7,582 bases of DNA from Rhodobacteraceae bacterium UBA1943 (GTDB taxonomy: Bacteria; Pseudomonadota; Alphaproteobacteria; Rhodobacterales; Rhodobacteraceae), in NCBI GenBank assembly GCA_002336845.1, contig DDEX01000012.1, positions 64,273 through 71,854 of the forward strand, written 5' to 3'. Shown piece by piece: positions 1 through 5,463 of the stretch (position 1 is the stretch's first letter; the number at the start of each line of letters is the position of its first letter). The position numbers and the translations under genes are program-made. Below the pieces are notes generated by a model. The model was not told the origin of the DNA and made no database searches. It worked only from the letters and a program-made list of their open reading frames with translations.

Positions 1-112
1 TCATCGGCTTGTCATAGATCGGCATCAACTGCTTCGACACCGCATGGGTGATCGGGTACAGCCGCGTGCCCGAGCCGCCTGCCAGAATAATGCCCTTGCG
101 TTCCATGCTCAT
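1..112 (-). CDS. rfbA: Glucose-1-phosphate thymidylyltransferase, N-terminal part (cut by window edge)
   Basis: First enzyme of dTDP-L-rhamnose synthesis: it joins glucose-1-phosphate and dTTP to give dTDP-glucose in the cytoplasm. Only the first ~37 codons are present; the rest lies beyond the left edge. Visible is the family's N-terminal nucleotide-binding signature GIILAGGSGTRLYP, followed by the conserved SKQLMPIYDKPM stretch, which is diagnostic of RfbA/RmlA. Two in-frame ATGs exist, at 112 and 106. The one at 112 overlaps the rfbD stop as ATGA, but the GAAGGA-type ribosome binding site is only about 3 nt from it and about 9 nt from the ATG at 106. The protein may therefore begin MERKGIIL rather than MSMERKGIIL. 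It is the last visible gene of the galE-to-rfbA minus-strand set and is translationally coupled to rfbD. Identity is very secure; the exact start is not. Confidence 0.95.
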   Translation of the reverse strand, partial: MSMERKGIILAGGSGTRLYPITHAVSKQLMPIYDKPM

Positions 113-969
113 GCGTCCTTCTTCAAATCGTCAATCACGCGGGCCAAAGCCGTGCGCCAGTCGGGGCGTTCAATACCAAAGGCGGTGTTCAGCGCCGAAC
201 AGTCCATCCGGCTGTTCGGGGGGCGCGCTGCGGGCGTGGGATAGGCCGAGGTCGGAATATCGATAACCCGCGCCTTCAGCCCGGCCTGCGCCATGATCGC
301 ACGGGCGAAATCGGCCCAACTGCAATCGGGCGCGCCGGAAAAGTGGTGCGTGCCACCCTTGGTCCCGCTCACCATCGCCCGTGCCGACACCAAGAGCGCA
401 TCGGCAATCGCGTCGGCAGGCGTCGGCCCGCCGATCTGGTCGGCAACAACGCGCAACTCCTCGCGCTCGGCACCCAGCCGCAGCATGGTTTTTACGAAAT
501 TCGCGCCATGGGCCGAAAACACCCATGATGTGCGCAGAATCAAGCTGTTGCCCCCTGCCGCGCGCACCCCTTGTTCGCCCAACAGTTTTGACCGGCCATA
601 GGCACCAAGGGGCGCCACAGGATCATCGGGGCGAAACGCGGCCGTGCCCTGCCCGTCAAACACATAATCGGTTGAAATGTGCAGGAACGGCAGCCCCCGC
701 GCCGCCGCCGCCCGCGCCATCGCGGCCGGCGCATCGCCATTTACCACCGTGGCCGCCGCCTCTTCGGCTTCGGCCTTGTCCACGGCGGTCCAGGCGGCGG
801 CGTTGATCACCGCCTCCACCTCTGCCGCCGCAACCGCCGCAGCACAGGCGGCAGGGTCGGCCAGATCGGCCTCGGCCCGCGAAAGAAACCGCGCGGTCAC
901 GCCCGCAGGCAGGCGCCGCTGCAATTCCTGCGCCACCTGCCCGGTTTGCCCGAATACCAATAGCCGCAT
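109..969 (-). CDS. rfbD: dTDP-4-dehydrorhamnose reductase
   Basis: Last step of dTDP-L-rhamnose synthesis: NAD(P)H-dependent reduction of dTDP-4-keto-L-rhamnose. The protein is 286 aa from the ATG at 969, usual for the family. It is an extended short-chain dehydrogenase: a Rossmann nucleotide-binding motif GQTGQV at residues 7-12, INAAAWTAVDKAE at about 55-67, the HISTDYVFDG block at 97-106 containing the catalytic Thr100, and the YGRSK catalytic Tyr124/Lys128 pair. The later RTSWVF and GGPTPA stretches are also typical of RfbD. A GTG 15 nt upstream (984) is in frame, but the ATG at 969 is preferred because the Rossmann beta strand starts right after it and because it overlaps the upstream stop as TGATG. 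A purine-rich GGGGAAG lies just upstream. The gene ends with an ATGA overlap into rfbA. Function very secure. Confidence 0.97.
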   Translation of the reverse strand: MRLLVFGQTGQVAQELQRRLPAGVTARFLSRAEADLADPAACAAAVAAAEVEAVINAAAWTAVDKAEAEEAAATVVNGDAPAAMARAAAARGLPFLHISTDYVFDGQGTAAFRPDDPVAPLGAYGRSKLLGEQGVRAAGGNSLILRTSWVFSAHGANFVKTMLRLGAEREELRVVADQIGGPTPADAIADALLVSARAMVSGTKGGTHHFSGAPDCSWADFARAIMAQAGLKARVIDIPTSAYPTPAARPPNSRMDCSALNTAFGIERPDWRTALARVIDDLKKDA

Positions 970-1739
970 CACTTCCCCGCCCACCGATAGGCCAACAGGC
1001 CCAGATACTCTTTCAACGCCACATCCAGATCGGACAAATGCTCATCCAGCCGCCAGCCCCAGGAATCGCCAGACCGGAAGTCAACCGGCCAGGCCACCAG
1101 TCCGGCCCAGCCTGCTCGGGTAAATGTCTCCATCGAACGTGGCATATGAAAGGCGGATGTGACCAGAACCCAGGTCTGCCCCGGCGCAGGCTGCACCATA
1201 TCCCAGGTGAAGCGCGCATTTTCCGAGGTGTTGCGCGACAGGCCTTCCACCACAATCTGATCTGCGGGGATACCCAGGTCCATCCAGACCTGCCGCATGA
1301 TGTCCGATGGGTCCTGTGGCGCCTGAGCCCCGGTCAACGAAGCCGTGCCGCCGGTATAGATCAGCTTTGCCTCCGGAAAGGCGCGCGCCAGCGCGGCCCC
1401 TGCAATCGCCCGCTCACCCGCCTCGTTCAGTGCGGGCTGGCCCCAGCGGCGATAGGGGGCGATGTCTTCAGCCCCGCCAAGCACAATGATGCCATCGACC
1501 TTTTTTAACGGCGGATTGGCAGGATACTGCGCCTCCAACCCGCGCAGAAGCGGGTCGCCCACGGGAAACACCGTCAGCCCAGCCACCAGCACAAAACCCG
1601 CCGTTCCCCAGACCCGCGCACCCCGCAGGCGGCCCCGCCACAGGGCGATCAGCGCAAAAGTCAGGCAGAGAACCATCCAGGTCTCGGCACGGGCCACCAT
1701 GCCAAGGGTCTTGCTGGCAATGAAGAACAGGTCGCTCAC
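969..1739 (-). CDS. YdcF/ElyC-family (DUF218) membrane protein
   Basis: A 256-aa protein of the YdcF/SanA/ElyC superfamily. The N-terminus has hydrophobic segments at about residues 20-34 and 43-58, preceded by a shorter one at 4-16, so it is probably anchored in the inner membrane. The DUF218 domain spans roughly 81-230: LGGAED (87-92), YTGGT (128-132), SRNTSENA (168-175) and TSAFHMPRS (194-202), all family hallmarks. The E. coli relatives ElyC and SanA are linked to envelope or peptidoglycan and lipid-carrier homeostasis; the biochemical activity of the family is not settled. The start is taken as the GTG at 1739, which overlaps the rfbB stop as GTGA and begins just before the first hydrophobic stretch. 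A longer reading from 1793 would lie inside rfbB and adds no family-like sequence. The gene ends in a TGATG overlap with rfbD, so it is sandwiched and coupled inside the rhamnose pathway genes. A role in handling lipid-linked polysaccharide intermediates is only inference. Confidence 0.88.
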   Translation of the reverse strand: MSDLFFIASKTLGMVARAETWMVLCLTFALIALWRGRLRGARVWGTAGFVLVAGLTVFPVGDPLLRGLEAQYPANPPLKKVDGIIVLGGAEDIAPYRRWGQPALNEAGERAIAGAALARAFPEAKLIYTGGTASLTGAQAPQDPSDIMRQVWMDLGIPADQIVVEGLSRNTSENARFTWDMVQPAPGQTWVLVTSAFHMPRSMETFTRAGWAGLVAWPVDFRSGDSWGWRLDEHLSDLDVALKEYLGLLAYRWAGK

Positions 1740-2773
1740 GCCTTGCCCAACCGCTGGCCTACTCCGGCACGGGTCAGCAGGGGCTGCCACCACGCCTCAT
1801 TGTCGAGATACCACTCAACCGTCCGCTCCAGCCCCTGTTCCACGGTGACAGACGGGCGCCAGCCCAGTTCGTCGCGGATACGGGTCGGATCAATCGCATA
1901 GCGTGCGTCATGGCCGGGGCGGTCGGTGACAAAGGTGATCTGGTCCGCATAGGGCGTGGCCTTGGGCCGCTTCTTGTCGAGAATCGCACAGATCGTCCGC
2001 ACAAGGTCGATATTACGCCGCTCATTCTCGCCGCCGATGTTGTAGCTGCGGCCCACCACGCCCTTTTCCACCACTAGCAGCAGGGCGTCGGCGTGATCCT
2101 CGACATAAAGCCAGTCGCGCACATTCTCGCCCTTGCCATAAACCGGGATCGGGCGGCCATGCAGCGCGTTCAGGATCACCACCGGAATCAGCTTTTCCGG
2201 GAAGTGGAAGGGACCGTAATTGTTGGAACAATTGGTCAGCACAACCGGCAAGCCATAGGTTTCGGCCCAGGCGCGCACCAGATGGTCACTGGCCGCCTTT
2301 GATGCCGAATAGGGGCTGCGCGGGTCGTAGGGGGTTTCCTCGGTAAATTGGCCCTCGGCGCCTAGGGAGCCGAACACCTCATCGGTCGAGATATGGTGGA
2401 ACCGGAACGAGGCCGGTTTGCCCTGCGCCACCCAATAGCTGCGCGCAGCTTCCAGCATGTTGAAGGTGCCGGTGATGTTGGTTTCGATGAAATCCGAAGG
2501 CCCGTCGATCGAACGATCCACATGGCTTTCGGCCGCAAGGTGCATCACCGCATCGGGGCGGTGGGTGGCGAAGATGCGGTCCAAGGCCGCGCGGTCGCGG
2601 ATATCGGCCTGCTCAAAGCTGTAAAGGTTCGATTTCGCCGCATCCGCCACATTGTCCAGACAGGCCGCATAGGTCAGCGCATCCAGGTTCACCACCTCAT
2701 GCCCGCGCGAAACCGCCAGCCGCACCACAGCCGAGCCGATAAAGCCTGCGCCCCCGGTTACCAGAAGTTTCAT
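1736..2773 (-). CDS. rfbB: dTDP-glucose 4,6-dehydratase
   Basis: Second step of dTDP-L-rhamnose synthesis: NAD-dependent conversion of dTDP-glucose to dTDP-4-keto-6-deoxyglucose. The 345-aa length fits the family. In order the protein shows the NAD-binding GGAGFIG at residues 7-13, LAAESHVDRSI at 79-89, the STDEVFGSLG block at 129-138 with catalytic Thr130-Asp131-Glu132, and YSASK with Tyr155 and Lys159. The TNCSNNYGPFHFPEKLIP and VRDWLYVEDH stretches further on are typical of RfbB and separate it from GalE-type epimerases. The start is the ATG at 2773, whose product opens MKLLVTGGAG; the frame stays open upstream to 2980 but that part overlaps rfbC and is not family-like. The start is 4 nt after the rfbC stop, with a GAAGG ribosome binding site inside the end of rfbC. 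Function very secure. Confidence 0.97.
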   Translation of the reverse strand: MKLLVTGGAGFIGSAVVRLAVSRGHEVVNLDALTYAACLDNVADAAKSNLYSFEQADIRDRAALDRIFATHRPDAVMHLAAESHVDRSIDGPSDFIETNITGTFNMLEAARSYWVAQGKPASFRFHHISTDEVFGSLGAEGQFTEETPYDPRSPYSASKAASDHLVRAWAETYGLPVVLTNCSNNYGPFHFPEKLIPVVILNALHGRPIPVYGKGENVRDWLYVEDHADALLLVVEKGVVGRSYNIGGENERRNIDLVRTICAILDKKRPKATPYADQITFVTDRPGHDARYAIDPTRIRDELGWRPSVTVEQGLERTVEWYLDNEAWWQPLLTRAGVGQRLGKA

Positions 2774-2777
2774 CGCC

Positions 2778-3341
2778 TTAGCCTTCGTATGTGAACGGAG
2801 ATTTGAAATCGCGGAACGCCTGCGCCGCGCGGTCCTTGTCGGACAAAACCGCCCTTGCCGGGTCAAGGCCCCAGTCAATGGCCAGATCGGGGTCGGCGAA
2901 ATGCACCGCGCCATCGCAGGCCGGGGCATAAACGTCGGAACATTTGTACAGCAGTTCGCTGTCGGGCAGCAGCGTGGCAAAGCCGTGCAGGAACCCCTTG
3001 GGGATCAGCAACTGCTTGCCATTGGCCGCCGACAGTTCCACCGCCACCCATTTGCCATAGGTGGGCGAGCCTGCCCGCGCGTCCACCGCCACATCCAGCA
3101 CCGCACCCGCGCCACAGCGCACCAGTTTATCCTGTGCATGTGGGGGCGATTGATAATGCAGGCCCCGCACCGTGCCGACCTGCCGCGATAGGGAGTGGTT
3201 GTCCTGCACGAAATCAATCTCGATGCCGCGCGCCTTCAGCACTTCGCGATTCCACACCTCGCTGAAAAAGCCACGATCATCGCCAAAACGGCGCGGGGTC
3301 AGAATGACCACTCCGGGCAGGGCGGTTTCGTCAATTTGCAA
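2778..3341 (-). CDS. rfbC: dTDP-4-dehydrorhamnose 3,5-epimerase
   Basis: Third step of dTDP-L-rhamnose synthesis: double epimerisation at C3 and C5 of dTDP-4-keto-6-deoxyglucose. It is a small cupin, cofactor-free. Counted from the chosen start the protein is 187 aa, with FGDDRGFF at 19-26, QDNHS at 46-50, RGLHYQ at 59-64 (His62 the expected catalytic base), IPKGFLHGFATL at 113-124, the YKCSDVY tyrosines 132 and 138, and LSDKD at 166-170 with the probable dyad Asp168. The start is taken as TTG at 3341. A GGAG ribosome binding site sits 7 nt upstream, and the product MQIDETALPGV aligns with usual RfbC N-termini. A GTG at 3359 gives six extra residues that do not resemble the family and would place the ribosome binding site inside the gene. 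rfbB follows after 4 nt. Function very secure, start fairly secure. Confidence 0.96.
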   Translation of the reverse strand: MQIDETALPGVVILTPRRFGDDRGFFSEVWNREVLKARGIEIDFVQDNHSLSRQVGTVRGLHYQSPPHAQDKLVRCGAGAVLDVAVDARAGSPTYGKWVAVELSAANGKQLLIPKGFLHGFATLLPDSELLYKCSDVYAPACDGAVHFADPDLAIDWGLDPARAVLSDKDRAAQAFRDFKSPFTYEG

Positions 3342-3348
3342 GACAACT

Positions 3349-3352
3349 CTCC
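3349..3352 (-). promoter_or_regulatory. Ribosome binding site deciding the rfbC start
   Basis: Reading the minus strand, GGAG at 3352-3349 is 7 nt from the TTG at 3341. This is near-ideal spacing and is the main reason to prefer TTG over the upstream GTG at 3359. Confidence 0.7.
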
Positions 3353-3359
3353 AAGGCAC

Positions 3360-3396
3360 GAAAATCGCAGTGACTTTAACAATGCAACTGCGGCAA
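3360..3396 (-). terminator. Weak stem-loop followed by TTTT in the glycosyltransferase-rfbC gap
   Basis: The 72-nt gap between the glycosyltransferase stop (3414) and rfbC contains a 6-bp inverted repeat, CGCAGT at 3392-3387 and ACTGCG at 3371-3366 on the minus strand, with a 15-nt loop, followed by ATTTT at 3365-3361. The layout resembles a weak intrinsic terminator or attenuator after the glycosyltransferase gene. The stem is short and the T-run only four bases, so it could be chance. I see no good -35/-10 pair in this gap, though an internal promoter for rfbC is possible because this is the only sizeable non-coding space in the gene set. Confidence 0.25.
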
Positions 3397-3413
3397 GTCC
3401 ACGACAGCCCGCC

Positions 3414-4343
3414 CTACAGGCGGCCCAATGCCACGGCCAGCCACAGCGAGGCCGTGCCCGCAACCCCCTGCCGATACAGGCCCAAACGACGAAACAGCAC
3501 AATCCTTGGCCCCAACGGCAGATCGCGCAATTGCGCGAAGCCTTGCAGAACCGCCCGGTTTTCAGGCGTCAGCCGATGGGCCGACGCCCGCAGCGCCCGC
3601 AGATTGATGCCGTTCCAACGCCGAAAATCACCACGCAGCAGCGCCCGCAGGCGGTGCAGCTTGGCCATTGGCCCGCGGTTGGCACCAATCTGGTTCGCGC
3701 CATGCTGGCGATAGTAAAGCTGGGGGCAAGCATCGAACACCACCTGTCCACCTGCTCCAGTGATGATCTGATATAGCCACCAGTCGTGCATCACCACCTG
3801 CCCCGCCTCTGCCGCCGCCCCCGCAACAAGCGCAATTGCCGCGCGGTTCAGCATCATTGTGTTTCCGCCTGCGAAACTTTGCACGAGCGCATGGCCAAAG
3901 CCAAAGGGCCTGCGCCACAACGGCGAGGGGTGCGCCCTGCCCAGCGACTCATCACAAACGAGTGTCCGCGTGCCCAACAGCCCCGGTCGAACCGAATCTC
4001 TCAGCAGCGTCACCCCGTCGGCCAGCTTGCCAGCCAGCCACACATCATCCTGATCCGACAGGGCAACAAACTCCGCCCCCACAGGGATATGCGCCAAAAG
4101 ATGCAGGAAATTCGCCGCCGCCCCCTGCCCCGGCCCGCGCAGCAACGTCACCTCAATCGCCGGATGCCGCTGGGCAAAATCGTGAACCAGACCCGGCGTT
4201 CCGTCGGTTGATCCGTCATCGCTGACCACCAACCAGCGCGGAGACAGGGCCTGGGCTGCAATACTGTCCAGTTGCGCCGCCAGATGGGCCGCGCCGTGAT
4301 AGGTTGCCATCAGAACCGCAACGGCAGGCCCGTCAGGCGCCAT
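3414..4343 (-). CDS. Family 2 glycosyltransferase, probable rhamnosyltransferase
   Basis: A 309-aa GT-A fold glycosyltransferase with no clear membrane segment, expected to act at the cytoplasmic face of the inner membrane on a lipid-linked glycan. It opens with the beta strand AVAVLMATYHGA (about residues 7-18), then SDDGSTDGT at 41-49 (nucleotide-binding Asp pair), SDQDDVW at 96-102 (the metal-binding acidic motif), GGNTMML at 159-165, MHDWWL at 185-190 (position of the catalytic base region) and YYRQHGAN at 210-217. The SDQDDVW plus MHDWW combination marks a GT2 subgroup often annotated as alpha-L-rhamnosyltransferase. Being next to a full dTDP-rhamnose pathway supports that donor, but acceptor and linkage cannot be read from the sequence. 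The start is the ATG at 4343, which overlaps the end of galE by 11 nt; an upstream ATG at 4373 would add ten unconserved residues. No strong ribosome binding site is visible for either, which suggests coupling to galE translation. Family secure, donor inferred. Confidence 0.9.
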   Translation of the reverse strand: MAPDGPAVAVLMATYHGAAHLAAQLDSIAAQALSPRWLVVSDDGSTDGTPGLVHDFAQRHPAIEVTLLRGPGQGAAANFLHLLAHIPVGAEFVALSDQDDVWLAGKLADGVTLLRDSVRPGLLGTRTLVCDESLGRAHPSPLWRRPFGFGHALVQSFAGGNTMMLNRAAIALVAGAAAEAGQVVMHDWWLYQIITGAGGQVVFDACPQLYYRQHGANQIGANRGPMAKLHRLRALLRGDFRRWNGINLRALRASAHRLTPENRAVLQGFAQLRDLPLGPRIVLFRRLGLYRQGVAGTASLWLAVALGRL

Positions 4344-5316
4344 AGCCGTTGCCACGATGCCAGCGTGCGGCATCCTCGATCATCTGCGCCATGGTGGACC
4401 GCTTCGGTTCCCAGCCCAGTTCCGCCTTGGCCCGCGCGCTGCCCGACACCAGCGCCACCGCATCCCCGGCACGGCGCGGACCATCGGTGATCGGCACCGG
4501 CTTGCCCGTCACCGCCTCGGCCGCCGCAATCACCTCGCGCACGGTAAACCCGGTGCCGGTGCCCAGACAGAACACCCGGCTGCCTTTGCCGTCCTGCAAC
4601 CAGCGCAGGCCCGCCACATGCGCCTCGACCAGATCCATCACATGAACATAATCGCGCAAGGCGGTGCCGTCGCGCGTGGGATAATCGGTGCCATGCACCG
4701 TCAGCGCCGCGCGCCGCCCCGCCACCGCATCCAGCACCAGCGGAATCAGATGGGTTTCCGGCTGATGAAACTCTCCCACCTCGGCATCCGGGTCGGCGCC
4801 TGCCACGTTGAAATAGCGGAAAATCACATGGTTCAGCCCGTCCGAGGCCGCAAAGTCGCGCAACATATCCTCAATCGCGCGCTTTGACGCGCCATAGGCG
4901 TTCAGCGGTGCCTGTGGCGTGTCCTCATTCAGCAGCACCCCGTCCTGATCGCCATAGGTCGCGCAGGTCGAGGAAAACACGAAATCCCGGCACCCCGCCG
5001 CCAATGCCGCCTCGATCAGCGTCAGCGAGCCCTGGACGTTGTTGCGCCAATATCGCCCCGGCTGAGCCATCGCTTCACCGACTTGGCTAAGGGCAGCAAA
5101 GTGCATCACCGCTGCGGGCTTCCAACGCGCGAACACTTCGTCCAGCCGCGCCCGGTCGGTCAGGTCGCCCTGCTCCAGCGGGCCGAATTTCACCGCTTGC
5201 GCCCAGCCAGTGACAAGGCTGTCGAACGTCACCGGCAGATAGCCTTCGCGCGCCAGCACCTTGCAGGCATGAGAGCCGATATATCCGGCCCCGCCGGTCA
5301 CCAGAATGGGGGTCAC
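4333..5316 (-). CDS. galE: UDP-glucose 4-epimerase
   Basis: Interconverts UDP-glucose and UDP-galactose with tightly bound NAD; in this setting it would supply UDP-galactose for polysaccharide synthesis. The product is 327 aa, normal for GalE. It shows GGAGYIG at residues 8-14 (NAD binding), VMHFAALSQVGEAM at about 70-83, SSTCATYG at 115-122 with the catalytic Thr117, and YGASK at 141-145 with Tyr141 and Lys145. The later THLIPLVLDA and RDGTALRDYVHVMDL stretches are typical of GalE rather than of RfbB. The start is the GTG at 5316: GAGG at 5326-5323 lies 6 nt upstream and the protein then opens MTPILVTGGAGYIGS. The frame remains open upstream to 5391 but that part is non-coding in character. 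It is the first gene of the minus-strand set and overlaps the glycosyltransferase start. A UDP-glucuronate or UDP-GlcNAc epimerase specificity cannot be excluded by motif alone. Confidence 0.93.
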   Translation of the reverse strand: MTPILVTGGAGYIGSHACKVLAREGYLPVTFDSLVTGWAQAVKFGPLEQGDLTDRARLDEVFARWKPAAVMHFAALSQVGEAMAQPGRYWRNNVQGSLTLIEAALAAGCRDFVFSSTCATYGDQDGVLLNEDTPQAPLNAYGASKRAIEDMLRDFAASDGLNHVIFRYFNVAGADPDAEVGEFHQPETHLIPLVLDAVAGRRAALTVHGTDYPTRDGTALRDYVHVMDLVEAHVAGLRWLQDGKGSRVFCLGTGTGFTVREVIAAAEAVTGKPVPITDGPRRAGDAVALVSGSARAKAELGWEPKRSTMAQMIEDAARWHRGNGYGA

Positions 5317-5463
5317 TTTACGCCTCGCTCCACTTCCCCGACACCTTTGACGCGATTGTGCCCGCCGGGCAAGCCGACCGCCGGGTGACATTGCGCGCCC
5401 TTCTCGCTATGATTGCACGAAGCCCCGGAAACAACGGGTTAATCAGGCAGGATAGAATCGCGC
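5317..5463. promoter_or_regulatory. Divergent intergenic region between galE and the heparinase-like gene
   Basis: These 147 nt separate two divergent genes and should carry promoters in both directions. No consensus promoter stands out. On the plus strand TTGCAC at 5413-5418 could be a -35 box, but the best-placed partner, around GTTAAT at 5438-5443, has a 19-nt spacer. TAGAAT at 5453-5458 looks like a -10 box but lies only 5 nt before the ATG. A compact palindrome, TGCCCG-C-CGGGCA, sits at 5359-5371. The galE ribosome binding site is at 5323-5326 and an AGGA for the plus-strand gene at 5449-5452. Confidence 0.5.

Noticed and set aside
677..1123. 148-codon plus-strand open frame opposite rfbD and the YdcF-like gene
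   Set aside because: It is Ala/Ser/Pro-rich antisense sequence across a gene junction with no motif and no ribosome binding site of note.
1740..1793. N-terminal extension of the YdcF-like gene to 1793
   Set aside because: The extra 18 residues lie within the end of rfbB and do not look like a membrane or family N-terminus; the GTG at 1739 overlaps the rfbB stop.
2774..2980. N-terminal extension of rfbB to an upstream start at 2980
   Set aside because: The added 69 residues overlap rfbC in another frame and are Arg/Pro/Cys-rich, unlike RfbB; the Rossmann fold starts right after the ATG at 2773.
5453..5458. TAGAAT as a -10 box for the heparinase-like gene
   Set aside because: It ends 5 nt before the ATG, has no -35 match at 17 nt, and would imply a leaderless transcript despite an AGGA upstream of the start.
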